From Lacrimispora sinapis (GTDB taxonomy: Bacteria; Bacillota; Clostridia; Lachnospirales; Lachnospiraceae): a stretch of 64,000 nt of DNA. The stretch is from assembly GCF_043633585.1 (NCBI RefSeq), contig NZ_CP141832.1:682001-746000 (forward strand), read 5' to 3'. Below, one piece after another: positions 25,296-34,237 of this stretch (positions are counted from its first letter, which is position 1; each line of letters opens with the position of its first letter). The notes under the pieces are model-generated. The model did not search any database. It worked only from the letters and a program-made list of their open reading frames with translations, and had not been told where the DNA came from. A program made the position numbers and the translations under genes.

Positions 25296-27935
25296 ATGCA
25301 AAAAGAATATTTAATGGAATCCGAAGATGTAATCAGTCAATTGAACACATCACACCATGGACTTTCCGACACAGAGGTCGAAGAAAGACGAACGAAATTT
25401 GGACTGAACAAGCTGACCGAAGGAAAAAAGGAAAGTCTCATTCATAAGTTCTTAAAAGAGCTTACAAATTTTATGACGATTATCCTGATTGCTGCGGCAT
25501 TGATTTCCGGTGCAACATCCCTTTATTCAGGGGAAAGTATGATCGACACGTTCATTATTCTATTGGTAGTTATTATCAATGCTGTTCTTGGGGTATACCA
25601 GGAAGCCAAGGCAGAATCCGCCATTGAATCGTTACAGGAGATGGCAGCAGCCACTTCCAAGGTCATCCGCAACGACAAGCATATGGTAGTACGTTCGGAA
25701 GAACTGGTTCCGGGGGATATTATTTTGCTGGAAGCCGGTGATTCGGTTCCTGCTGATTCAAGAATTTTAGAATCCGCCAGTTTAAAGGTAGAGGAAGCGG
25801 CGCTGACCGGGGAATCTTTATCTGTATCAAAGATTGAATCAGTCGTTGGGAACGGCGCTGCAGAAGTGGCGTTGGGTGACCGTAAGAACATGGTATATAC
25901 CGGTTCCACCGTAGTTTACGGAAGAGGAAAAGCCGTTGTCTGCCATACGGGAATGGAAACCGAGATCGGTCATATTGCAAATGCCCTGAATGCAGCCAAG
26001 GATGAAGAGACTCCTCTTCAGATCAAGCTGAACCAGTTATCTAAAATTCTTTCTGTTCTGGTACTGGTCATCTGCGGACTGATGTTTGCCATTGATTTGA
26101 TCAGGGTCGGACTTTCCGGTAACGGAATCCATTTACAGGAACTGATTGATACCTTTATGATCGCTGTGTCACTGGCAGTAGCCGCGATCCCGGAAGGCTT
26201 GGCAGCTGTTGTAACCATTCTTTTGTCCATCGGTGTGACCAAGATGTCCAAAAAACGGGCCATCATCCGAAGACTGACTGCAGTGGAGACCCTTGGCTGT
26301 ACCCAGATCATCTGCTCGGATAAGACAGGAACTCTTACCCAGAATAAGATGACCGTTGTAGAACACGCCACCGACCATGAAACCATGCTGATGACAGCCA
26401 TGGCTCTCTGTTCTGATGCGGAGCTTGATACAGACAAGGGAGAAGCGGTGGGAGAACCGACGGAATGTGCACTGGTCAATGATGCATTTAAAAATGGACT
26501 TGCAAAGAACGAATTGAAAAAAAGCTATGCCCGTATTGGAGAAGCTCCTTTTGATTCCATGAGAAAGATGATGTCCACGGTTCATAAAAAAGAGGACAAC
26601 ACACTGATCCAGTTTACAAAAGGTGCACCGGATGAAGTATTGAAGCGTTGTACCAGGGCTTACATTGGCGGAAAAGAAGTGGAGATGACCGAGGAGATTC
26701 GGACCAGAATTCTTCATGCCAATAAATCCATGGCAGATAAGGCTCTCCGTGTGCTTTGCGGAGCCATGAGAAGCTGGGATCATGAACCGGAGTCTTATGA
26801 ACCGGCAGTGCTGGAACAGGATCTTGTATACCTGGGGCTTTCCGGTATGATTGATCCTGTGCGCCCGGAAGTAAAGGCTGCAATCAAAGAGTGCCAGGAA
26901 GCCGGAATACGTCCGATTATGATCACGGGAGATCACAGGGATACCGCAGTTGCGATCGCAAAAGAGCTTGGAATCCTGGAAAATGAAAGCATGGCCATAA
27001 CCGGTGCTGAACTTTCTAAGATCTCGGATGAGGATCTGTTAAAGACCATTCAGAATTATTCCGTATATGCAAGGGTGCAGCCGGAACACAAGGTGCGCAT
27101 TGTAAAAACATGGAAAAGGCTGTCCAAGGTAACTGCAATGACCGGCGACGGTGTAAACGATGCTCCTTCTATTAAAGAAGCGGATATCGGTGTTGGTATG
27201 GGCATTACAGGAACCGATGTAACAAAAGATGTAGCTGATATGGTTCTGGCTGATGATAACTTTGCAACCATTGTATCTGCCGTTGCCGAAGGACGGCGCA
27301 TCTATGACAACATCAGAAAAGCGATCCAGTTCCTTCTGTCTTCCAATCTGGCAGAGGTGATCTCCGTATTTATTGCCAGTATTTTAGGTTTTACGATCTT
27401 AAAGCCGGTTCATTTGTTATGGATCAACCTGATTACAGACTGTTTCCCTGCCATAGGACTTGGTATGGAAGCCGGGGAATCCGACATTATGAAGAGAGAA
27501 CCGAGAAATCCCAAAGACGGCATTTTCTCTGATGGTGTTGGAGGCGAGACCGTTTTTCAGGGCTTTGTGATCGCCATTCTGACCTTGGCCGCTTACTTTG
27601 TCGGTCATTATATGGAAAGCGGAGTTTGGGAGGTAGCTGAAAGCGCAGATGGCATGACGATGGCATTCTTGGCCCTGTCCCTGCTTGAGATGTTCCATTC
27701 CTTTAATATGCGGTCCAGAACCGATTCTGTTTTTAAACTGAAAACAAAGAATGTATTTTTAAATGTTTCTCTGTGCATGTCATTTGTACTGACTACTGCC
27801 GTCATTTATGTACCATTTTTAAGAGAAGCATTTTCCTTTGAATTTATTTCTTTCAAGGAATATATCGTTGCTGTACTGATTGCTGTATCAATTATCCCGA
27901 TTATGGAAATATTAAAATTAATTAAGCGGAGATAG
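25296..27935 (+). CDS. Ca2+-translocating P-type ATPase
   Basis: 879-residue P2A-type ATPase that pumps Ca2+ out of the cytoplasm. It has an N-terminal cation ATPase domain, an actuator domain with LTGES, the TM4 ion-site AAIPEGLAA, phosphorylation site Asp342 in DKTGTLTQ, KGAPDEVL in the nucleotide domain, the hinge GDGVNDAPS, and TM6 NLITD with Asn711 and Asp715, the pair that forms Ca2+ site II in SERCA-like pumps. Length is typical. GGGAGAAAG precedes the ATG. It sits between the citrate-region two-component system and the second CitMHS transporter. Substrate is well supported by motif; Mg2+ or Mn2+ export is a less likely alternative. Confidence 0.9.
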   Translation: MQKEYLMESEDVISQLNTSHHGLSDTEVEERRTKFGLNKLTEGKKESLIHKFLKELTNFMTIILIAAALISGATSLYSGESMIDTFIILLVVIINAVLGVYQEAKAESAIESLQEMAAATSKVIRNDKHMVVRSEELVPGDIILLEAGDSVPADSRILESASLKVEEAALTGESLSVSKIESVVGNGAAEVALGDRKNMVYTGSTVVYGRGKAVVCHTGMETEIGHIANALNAAKDEETPLQIKLNQLSKILSVLVLVICGLMFAIDLIRVGLSGNGIHLQELIDTFMIAVSLAVAAIPEGLAAVVTILLSIGVTKMSKKRAIIRRLTAVETLGCTQIICSDKTGTLTQNKMTVVEHATDHETMLMTAMALCSDAELDTDKGEAVGEPTECALVNDAFKNGLAKNELKKSYARIGEAPFDSMRKMMSTVHKKEDNTLIQFTKGAPDEVLKRCTRAYIGGKEVEMTEEIRTRILHANKSMADKALRVLCGAMRSWDHEPESYEPAVLEQDLVYLGLSGMIDPVRPEVKAAIKECQEAGIRPIMITGDHRDTAVAIAKELGILENESMAITGAELSKISDEDLLKTIQNYSVYARVQPEHKVRIVKTWKRLSKVTAMTGDGVNDAPSIKEADIGVGMGITGTDVTKDVADMVLADDNFATIVSAVAEGRRIYDNIRKAIQFLLSSNLAEVISVFIASILGFTILKPVHLLWINLITDCFPAIGLGMEAGESDIMKREPRNPKDGIFSDGVGGETVFQGFVIAILTLAAYFVGHYMESGVWEVAESADGMTMAFLALSLLEMFHSFNMRSRTDSVFKLKTKNVFLNVSLCMSFVLTTAVIYVPFLREAFSFEFISFKEYIVAVLIAVSIIPIMEILKLIKRR

Positions 27936-27976
27936 AGAACAGCCTGCAAATTAAAAATATTATAAGAAATAGGCAC

Positions 27977-28018
27977 GGTAAAATCTCTCTATGGGTTAGA
28001 TTCATGGGAGATTTTATC
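27977..28018 (+). terminator. Hairpin after the Ca2+-ATPase (weak terminator)
   Basis: GGTAAAATCTCTC and GGGAGATTTTATC pair over about 12 bp around a 16-nt loop. The 3' side lacks a clean T run, so termination may be partial. The 27936-28165 gap otherwise holds the CitMHS leader and no gene. Confidence 0.45.
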
Positions 28019-28165
28019 GGTTGCCGGTTTATAAATATTATAAAAGTCTTAAAATAATATAAAATCTTACAATTTTTTAAGTATGTTTTCATTACTCTTT
28101 AAGAAACTCCGTTTAATATGGTTACATGGTACTTATGCATCTATATTAGAAGGGGGATCATTTAT

Positions 28166-29542
28166 ATGATTACTATCTTAGCATGGCTCATGATAATTGT
28201 TTTTCTTGGATTAGTCATGACCAAGAGATTACACCCGTTTACGGCACTGATCAGTGTCCCGCTGGTGTTTTCCATTATCGGTGTCTTCACCGGAGCAATG
28301 AAGGAACCAATTGCCAAATATCTGGAAAAAGATGCGGCGGGATCTTTATCTATTATGGATCAGATCGTTGCTCTTGGAAAGATGTCTCAGGACGGATTGG
28401 TAAAGAGTTCCAAGACCGCATTCATGCTTCTTTTTGCTATCTTATTCTTTTCCATCATGCTGAATGCAGGGCTTTTTGATCCGGTTGTAAACACAGTTAT
28501 TCGTATTGCAGGCGGCGACCCTGTTAAAGTTTTAGTCGGAACTGCAATTGTAGCTGCTTCTGTTTCCTTAAACGGTGACGGAACGACTACCACATTGATT
28601 TGCTGTACAGCATTTATCCCGATTTACAAAAAGCTCAATATAAAATTACTTTATCTGGGCGTTTTGGTGATCCTGATGAACACAATCATGAATTTACTCC
28701 CATGGGGCGGCCCGACCGCTCGTGCCATGTCGGTCATGGAAGTAGAAGGTGGTCCTGTATTAGCAGCTCTTGCACCAGGAATGGTTGTTTCTATTATTTA
28801 CATGCTGGGGGTTGCGGTATACCTTGGTATGAAGGAACGAAAAAGAGTCGGTATCCAGAAGCTTACAGCAGCTGAGTTGGCAAAGACCACACAGTCTGAT
28901 CCGGAAGTGGAAGCTTTAAAGCGTCCAAAGCTCATCTGGTTCAACGCAATCTTAACGATTGGTACCGTGATTCTTTTAGTGATGGATAAACTTCCATCTT
29001 CTTTCCTGTTCTTAGTTGCGCTGGTGATTGGCCTTATGGTAAACTACAGACAGATCAAAGAACAGAAAGAGCGTATTCAGGATAATGCAGGTGATGCATT
29101 ACAGGTAGTGATCCTGGTTATAGGTGCAGGTATGTTTTCCGGTTTATTCGGAAACACAGGTATGAGTGATGCGTTAGCACACAGTATGGTAAGTGCACTT
29201 CCTACTTCCCTTGGAAGATGGTGGGGTCTTGTTACTGCAGTTGTTTCCGCTCCTGGTACCTTCTTCTTATCAAACGATGCTTACTATTATGGTATTTTAC
29301 CAGTGTTTGCAGAGGCAGGTGCAAAGTATGGCTATACTGCTCTGAACATGACGGTAGCATCACTTTTAGGTCAGGCATTCCATTTATTAAGCCCACTGGT
29401 TGCATTCATTTACCTGCTGTTAAATATGACAGGACTTGAAATGGGTGAGTGGCAGAAGGAATCCGCTAAATGGGCCATCGGTATTTTTATAATATTTATC
29501 GGTGTGGCCGCAATTACTGGAGCTTGTCCACTATATATTTAA
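28166..29542 (+). CDS. CitMHS-family citrate transporter (copy 2)
   Basis: 458 residues with about 11-12 hydrophobic segments. The family signature SLNGDGTTTTLI and the second-half LSNDAYYYGILP are present, matching copy 1 at 4492-5859 along the whole length but with clear divergence. Family members import citrate in complex with Mg2+, Ca2+ or other divalent metal with protons. It is followed after 34 nt by oadB and sits in the citrate-lyase region, so citrate is the likely substrate. ATG 28166 follows AGGGGGA; upstream in-frame codons to 28118 are not needed. Confidence 0.87.
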   Translation: MITILAWLMIIVFLGLVMTKRLHPFTALISVPLVFSIIGVFTGAMKEPIAKYLEKDAAGSLSIMDQIVALGKMSQDGLVKSSKTAFMLLFAILFFSIMLNAGLFDPVVNTVIRIAGGDPVKVLVGTAIVAASVSLNGDGTTTTLICCTAFIPIYKKLNIKLLYLGVLVILMNTIMNLLPWGGPTARAMSVMEVEGGPVLAALAPGMVVSIIYMLGVAVYLGMKERKRVGIQKLTAAELAKTTQSDPEVEALKRPKLIWFNAILTIGTVILLVMDKLPSSFLFLVALVIGLMVNYRQIKEQKERIQDNAGDALQVVILVIGAGMFSGLFGNTGMSDALAHSMVSALPTSLGRWWGLVTAVVSAPGTFFLSNDAYYYGILPVFAEAGAKYGYTALNMTVASLLGQAFHLLSPLVAFIYLLLNMTGLEMGEWQKESAKWAIGIFIIFIGVAAITGACPLYI

Positions 29543-29576
29543 AGTTATTACAGGCAGATTAAGATTGGAGACAAAA

Positions 29577-30695
29577 ATGAGCATATTATTAGAAGGGCTA
29601 CTCTCGTTTACTTGGCAGCAGGCAATGATGATGTTAATCGGCTGCGCCTTGATGTATCTGGGTATCAAAAAAGAGTATGAGCCGACACTTTTAGTCCCGA
29701 TGGGACTTGGCACAATTTTGGTAAACTTCCCAATGTCCGGTATTATCACACAGCAAAGTACTGGAGTTGAAGGTGTACTGAACGTGTTATTTGATGCCGG
29801 AATTTCAACAGAATTATTCCCGCTTCTGATCTTTATCGGAATCGGTGCAATGATTGACTTTGGCCCGTTACTGCAAAACCCTTTTATGATGTTGTTTGGT
29901 GCTGCTGCACAGTTTGGTATTTTTGCGGTTATCGTTGTCATTGTATTAACTACAAATTTATCTCTTCCAGAAGCTGCTTCCATGGGTATTATCGCAGCAG
30001 CAGACGGACCAACCAGTATCTTTGTAGCTGGTAAACTGGCCGCTAATTTGTTAGGACCGATTACGGTGGCGGCGTATTCATACATGGCTCTTGTGCCGAT
30101 CATTCAGCCGCCTGTTATCAGAGCACTGACAACAAAGAAGGAACGTCAGATTCATATGAAATATGAACCAAAGAACGTATCCAAAACAGCAAAGATTTTA
30201 TTCCCGTTAGCAATTACATTTGTTGCAGGTTTTACGGCACCAATGTCCCTGCCGCTGATCGGATTCCTGATGTTTGGTAATCTGTTACGTGAGTGCGGCG
30301 TTCTGGATCGTTTAAGTGCTTCTGCTCAGAATGAATTAGTAAATATTATCAGTATTTTACTTGGTCTTACGATTTCATTAAAGATGACAGCCGATGAGTT
30401 CTTAAACTTTAAGACTCTGTTAATTATCGGCTTCGGTCTGTTAGGTTTCGTATTTGATACTGCAGGCGGTGTTATCTTCGCTAAGATCTTAAATATTTTC
30501 CGTAAGGAAAAAATCAATCCAATGGTCGGAGCGGCAGGTATTTCCGCTTTCCCAATGAGCAGCCGTGTAATTCAGAAGATGGCAACAAAGGAAGATCCAT
30601 CAAACTTTATTCTGATGCATGCAGCCGGTGCTAACGTTTCCGGTCAGATCGCATCAGTAGTAGCAGGCGGACTTTTACTTTCCTTCTTCATGTAA
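29577..30695 (+). CDS. oadB: Na+-translocating oxaloacetate decarboxylase beta subunit
   Basis: 372-residue membrane subunit that couples decarboxylation of carboxybiotin to Na+ export. Signature segments are AAADGPTSIFVAGKLA (the conserved ADGPT with the ion-site Asp) and the C-terminal SRVIQKMATKEDPSNFILMHAAGANVSGQI. GGAGA precedes ATG 29577; codons upstream to 29502 overlap the transporter gene. With citrate lyase it would convert citrate-derived oxaloacetate to pyruvate while building a Na+ gradient. The biotin-dependent alpha subunit is not in the window. Glutaconyl- or methylmalonyl-CoA decarboxylase beta subunits are similar, but the context favours oxaloacetate. Confidence 0.88.
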   Translation: MSILLEGLLSFTWQQAMMMLIGCALMYLGIKKEYEPTLLVPMGLGTILVNFPMSGIITQQSTGVEGVLNVLFDAGISTELFPLLIFIGIGAMIDFGPLLQNPFMMLFGAAAQFGIFAVIVVIVLTTNLSLPEAASMGIIAAADGPTSIFVAGKLAANLLGPITVAAYSYMALVPIIQPPVIRALTTKKERQIHMKYEPKNVSKTAKILFPLAITFVAGFTAPMSLPLIGFLMFGNLLRECGVLDRLSASAQNELVNIISILLGLTISLKMTADEFLNFKTLLIIGFGLLGFVFDTAGGVIFAKILNIFRKEKINPMVGAAGISAFPMSSRVIQKMATKEDPSNFILMHAAGANVSGQIASVVAGGLLLSFFM

Positions 30696-30755
30696 CTAAT
30701 TGCAACTTTATAAATATTTAAATGCGCTGCCCCATAAGGGGGATTGGAGGTAACA

Positions 30756-30887
30756 ATGACAGATATCGTAACTCAGGCACTGGAATTAATGGGTATCGGC
30801 ATGGGTGGTATTTTTGTCGTAATGATTTTACTTTACGGTATATCGCAGCTGCTTTTAAAGCTGACTGCACCAAAGAATGAGAATTAA
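30756..30887 (+). CDS. OadG-related small decarboxylase subunit
   Basis: A 43-residue protein (MTDIVTQALELMGIGMGG...) with one membrane helix at about residues 10-34 and a short charged C-terminal tail (APKNEN). GGAGG lies 6 nt upstream of the ATG. Location 60 nt after oadB, size and the GMGGIFVVM helix fit the small gamma-like subunit that stabilises OadB-type pumps. It lacks the long cytoplasmic tail of classical OadG. It is short enough that automatic annotation may miss it. Confidence 0.8.
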   Translation: MTDIVTQALELMGIGMGGIFVVMILLYGISQLLLKLTAPKNEN

Positions 30888-30940
30888 TTGAATTAGCTGA
30901 CTGTCTATTTATTAGAATCCTAAAAATAAAATGTTTAAAG

Positions 30941-30977
30941 AAAAAACGATGGAAGAAATTCCGTCGTTTTTTCTTTT
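30941..30977 (+). terminator. Intrinsic terminator after the oad genes
   Basis: AAAAAACGATGG and CCGTCGTTTTTT form a stem with one wobble pair around AAGAAATT, followed by TTTTTCTTTTT. It ends the CitMHS-oadB-oadG transcript. Confidence 0.85.
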
Positions 30978-31028
30978 TGTGTTACAGTAAAAATGAGGCT
31001 GTTAAGACTCTTGAGAGCCATGAGAAAA

Positions 31029-31745
31029 TTAAAGTTTCTCCGTCCGTATTTTGCGGATTTTAAGTATCAGGTAACCTCCAAAGACTGCGGTGTAGAGCAG
31101 GATGGACAGGACATAATTAATTCTATAAAATAGATCCATCTCATAGGCTGGGTTTACTGCGTCTATCATGTTTGGAATCAGCAGAACCATTAAGTAAAGA
31201 TAGAGCAAAGCAAACCAGGGATAGGCAAGTCTCTGGATTTTTTTCCATACCAGTGGCTTCATGCGGCGCCGTACTTTGGTAAATGACGTGACCATAAGAA
31301 TGATCATGATGACGAACATGGGAACCGTAATGATCAGAGCGATGATGTCCCTGGTCCCAAGCTCTTGTGGAGTATGTAACACGGCAGGAACGTAATAGGT
31401 ACCGTATACAAAGGAATGAGCCAGAGTCATCAGACAGGCGATAATGGAAAGATATCCTCTGATCGGCATCAAGGCTTTTACCACCTTACTTTTTTTATTC
31501 AAGGCTCCCAGATACATGACAATGACAAACAGGGCCGTCGGGAATGCCCCTCTCCAGAAGACAGAAACGATCCATATATAGGTCCATTCCGGCCAGGCAG
31601 AGTATAGATCGAAGGTTTGGTAACATACCATCAGAGCGATGATCCCCAAGGAAAGTACATAAAAAATTCCAGGTTGTTTTCTTATGGCGCCCCTGAAAAA
31701 ATAGACAAATATCAAAGCCTCCACAAGTGCAATTAAAAAAATCAT
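31029..31745 (-). CDS. Ferric-reductase-like membrane protein lacking heme histidines
   Basis: 238 residues with about six to seven hydrophobic helices. Helix order and loops (for example GALNKKSKVVKALMPIRGYLSI then LAHSFVYG, and KKIQRLAYPWFALLYLYL) resemble the ferric reductase / MsrQ-type transmembrane domain. Only one helix histidine (LAHSF) is evident; the positions where the other heme ligands usually lie read Gln and Tyr. Heme binding is therefore doubtful. It is monocistronic and convergent with the oad terminator. Function unknown; other polytopic families cannot be excluded. Confidence 0.55.
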   Translation of the reverse strand: MIFLIALVEALIFVYFFRGAIRKQPGIFYVLSLGIIALMVCYQTFDLYSAWPEWTYIWIVSVFWRGAFPTALFVIVMYLGALNKKSKVVKALMPIRGYLSIIACLMTLAHSFVYGTYYVPAVLHTPQELGTRDIIALIITVPMFVIMIILMVTSFTKVRRRMKPLVWKKIQRLAYPWFALLYLYLMVLLIPNMIDAVNPAYEMDLFYRINYVLSILLYTAVFGGYLILKIRKIRTEKL

Positions 31746-31990
31746 GTAATGTCTCCTTTTTAATTATGATGAATTACAAAAACAAGTCGCGGTTAGCTGC
31801 AACTAACACAAGGTATATCACAGGACCATTCCTGCGTCAAGTTATTATTTTGTATATTTTTTTAATAGGAATGAAACACTATGAATGAAAGTAAAGATAT
31901 AAAGCAAACAAAGAATTAAGCAATCAAGAAAACAAGGAATCAAGAAAATTAGGAATAATAAAACAGGGAATAAGGCAGGAGGAAAAGACG

Positions 31991-32293
31991 ATGCCAGATG
32001 AGAAGGTTCAATCCATTCCAAACAATCTGCCGATGATGGCATTGGAGGATATTCCGGTACCAAACGCCGACGCAAAGCAGATCGTTGCGTTAGTAAAGGA
32101 AAGCGGACGTGTTACCGGCTACCAGCTTTCCGATGGGAGAGTACTGGATAAAGAAGAAGGGGTCCGGCTTGCAAAGCAGGGCGGAATCAAAGGGGTGGGA
32201 GTCTCCTCCAGAAACGGCAAGGAGTATCTGAAGTCCTTGCCGGATGGCAGTGAAGGCAATAATTTGAGCAATCTGCCCTCGATTACCAGTTAA
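31991..32293 (+). CDS. DUF3892-domain protein
   Basis: 100 residues. The DUF3892 pattern is in the second half: SGRVTGYQLSDGRVLDKEEGVRLA, GGIKGVGVSSRNGKEYLKSLPD. The N-terminal 30 residues are Pro-rich and not conserved in any way I recognise. AGGAGGAAAAG precedes the ATG. It forms a single-gene unit closed by a strong terminator. The family is widespread in Firmicutes with no known function. The upstream gap 31746-31990 is AT-rich and shows no gene beyond a 12-codon open frame. Confidence 0.8.
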   Translation: MPDEKVQSIPNNLPMMALEDIPVPNADAKQIVALVKESGRVTGYQLSDGRVLDKEEGVRLAKQGGIKGVGVSSRNGKEYLKSLPDGSEGNNLSNLPSITS

Positions 32294-32308
32294 GTTGTGA
32301 GATATTCA

Positions 32309-32347
32309 AAAAGGTTCAATCCCCTTACACAGGGATTGGACCTTTTG
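32309..32347. terminator. Terminator between the DUF3892 and carbonic anhydrase genes
   Basis: AAAGGTTCAATCCCCT pairs with AGGGATTGGACCTTTT across TACAC. It is A-rich on one side and T-rich on the other, so it may act in both directions for these convergent genes. Confidence 0.85.
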
Positions 32348-32350
32348 GTG

Positions 32351-32893
32351 TTAAGAGACAGGGGTAAGTCTGCCGCAGGAGATATCCATGATAAACCCCT
32401 GGATCACCACGTTACTTGGGATTAGGGGATGGGTTTTTAGTAAAGTGACGGACTGCTTTACGGCAGTTTTAATGTTGTCCATACCCTGAAGCCAGGAGTC
32501 CAAATCAAATCCTTCCTCTTTCAGCTTTTGTATGGTATCCCGCTCGATTCCCCGCTGGACCAGATGGGTGATCAGGGTTTCGGAGGAGATGGTGGCGGAT
32601 AAGCAGTCGGTATGGCCGATGACCATGACTTCTTCCACTCCAAATTCAAGGATGGCGATCAGGAGGCTTCGTATGGTACTGTCAAAAGGGTTTATGATCA
32701 TGCTGCCTGCAGTTTTTATCAGTTTCACATCTCCGCTGTGAACGCCCAGTGCAGCAGGAAGAAGCTCCACCAGTCTGGTATCCATACAGGTGATGAGAGC
32801 CAGTCTTTTTTTGGGGTATTTGTTGGAAGCGAAGTGCTTATAAAAACCGCTGTTTACAAAAGTGTCATTATACTTTAAGATTTCCTCAATCAT
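32351..32893 (-). CDS. Beta-class carbonic anhydrase
   Basis: 180-residue cytoplasmic zinc enzyme that interconverts CO2 and bicarbonate. Zinc ligands Cys36 (CMDTR with Asp38 and Arg40), His94 and Cys97 (HTDC) are all present, which fits the small beta-CA subclass of Gram-positive bacteria. Bicarbonate supply for carboxylases is the usual role. It stands alone on the minus strand. Confidence 0.9.
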   Translation of the reverse strand: MIEEILKYNDTFVNSGFYKHFASNKYPKKRLALITCMDTRLVELLPAALGVHSGDVKLIKTAGSMIINPFDSTIRSLLIAILEFGVEEVMVIGHTDCLSATISSETLITHLVQRGIERDTIQKLKEEGFDLDSWLQGMDNIKTAVKQSVTLLKTHPLIPSNVVIQGFIMDISCGRLTPVS

Positions 32894-33108
32894 AGTCTAC
32901 CTCCATTATAATCGAATTATCTCCATTGTAATAAATAATTCTTAACGGGGACCAAAACGCTGTCTTAAAGATTGTTTAGCTGAAAAATCATGAAAAGCCT
33001 GTTGCAGCAAATAATTTTATCTATAATTTTAAAATAAAAAAATTGTAAATTTCTGGATGAAATGCTAACATGGACGTAGGTTTTATAACATTCATTCAGG
33101 GGGATTGT

Positions 33109-34194
33109 ATGTTTCTCTATGTACTTCAAACATATTATGTACCAATTATTACGCTTATCATTTTTACCGTTATGGTTATAACAGACAAACTTTTTTCAAG
33201 ACGTATCAAGAAACTGTTCCTTTGGGAGATCGGTTTGATGTTTTTGATGATTATAATCAACGGGGCAGATTTTTGTTTCCGGGAAATGAGCTCTAATTCA
33301 AATGGCTGGATACTCAGAACCATGACGACATTATTGAATTTTGGATTGAGCCCCTGTCCGCCTATGGTCCTGGTGCTGATATACGAGACAAAGGAGTCCA
33401 AAAAGTTTTCCAGATGGTTTTATGCCCCCTTGCTGTTTAACATGGCTGTATCCCTGCTCAGCATCCGGTATGGATTGATTTTTCACGTAAGCAATGAAAA
33501 TGTCTATACCAGAGGGCCTTTGTTTTTTGTTCCTTTTGCAGTGTGTGGCTTTTATTTCCTATCCCTTATTTTCTGTGCCGCGAAACAGAGGGACAAGCCC
33601 AATAGGAAAGCGGAGACCGCTTTTTTGACCGTGTTTTTGGGATTGATCGGACTTGCAATAGTGTTGGAAATCATTTTCCATATTCAATTACTGGTCTGGA
33701 GCTTATCGGAAGCATCTTTTATGCTTTATTTTCTTCTTCTCATGACTCAGAAGATCCTGTATGATCCCCTGACCGGAACGTATAACCGGATCGCTTATGA
33801 AAAGCAGCTGGAGAAGATAAACGGACGGTCGGTGTGTACCATAGCCATGATTGATTTAAATAATTTAAAAAATTTCAACGACCGGTTCGGCCATTCCAGC
33901 GGAGATGAGGCCATTTGCGGAGTTACCGCCTCCATTCTGAAGGCAAAAGGAAAGCATATGCATCTTTACCGGTACGGCGGAGATGAATTTGTGCTGTTGA
34001 GCTGCCGGTTATGCGGGAAGGAGATGGAGAGAGTACTGGAACTGGCCCAGGACCGGTGTGAGGCGGTTGAGGGCATCTGTCTTTCTTTTTCTTATGGAGT
34101 AGCAGAATACCGGCCGGGAGATGATTTAAACAGCATTATCCTGAATGCGGATGCGGATATGTACCGGAATAAGAGAAAATTCAGAGATATTTAA
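33109..34194 (+). CDS. Membrane diguanylate cyclase (GGDEF)
   Basis: 361 residues: about six to seven N-terminal transmembrane helices (to about residue 215), then a GGDEF domain with the intact motif at residues 290-294 (RYGGDEFVLL), LTGTYNR at the domain start and IDLNNLKNFND. It should make cyclic di-GMP. The product-inhibition RxxD site expected just upstream of GGDEF is not visible. ATG 33109 follows AGGGGGA; the upstream in-frame ATG at 33070 would add 13 residues. The membrane part resembles generic 7TM sensors; its signal is unknown. Confidence 0.88.
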   Translation: MFLYVLQTYYVPIITLIIFTVMVITDKLFSRRIKKLFLWEIGLMFLMIIINGADFCFREMSSNSNGWILRTMTTLLNFGLSPCPPMVLVLIYETKESKKFSRWFYAPLLFNMAVSLLSIRYGLIFHVSNENVYTRGPLFFVPFAVCGFYFLSLIFCAAKQRDKPNRKAETAFLTVFLGLIGLAIVLEIIFHIQLLVWSLSEASFMLYFLLLMTQKILYDPLTGTYNRIAYEKQLEKINGRSVCTIAMIDLNNLKNFNDRFGHSSGDEAICGVTASILKAKGKHMHLYRYGGDEFVLLSCRLCGKEMERVLELAQDRCEAVEGICLSFSYGVAEYRPGDDLNSIILNADADMYRNKRKFRDI

Positions 34195-34201
34195 GTTGCC
34201 C

Positions 34202-34230
34202 TTGACAAACGGAGAAAAAGCCCATATACT
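34202..34230 (+). promoter_or_regulatory. Sigma-A promoter of the tyrS leader
   Basis: A perfect TTGACA (34202-34207) and TATACT (34225-34230) are separated by 17 nt, directly upstream of the T-box leader. Confidence 0.8.
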
Positions 34231-34237
34231 AGTCAAT

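Noticed and set aside
26169..26936. A 255-codon minus-strand open frame
   Set aside because: It lies wholly inside the Ca2+-ATPase gene on the other strand, has no family features, and is rich in Cys/His/Phe as expected of antisense translation.
29531..30103. A 190-codon minus-strand open frame
   Set aside because: Antisense shadow of oadB; low-complexity Ile/Pro/Asn composition.
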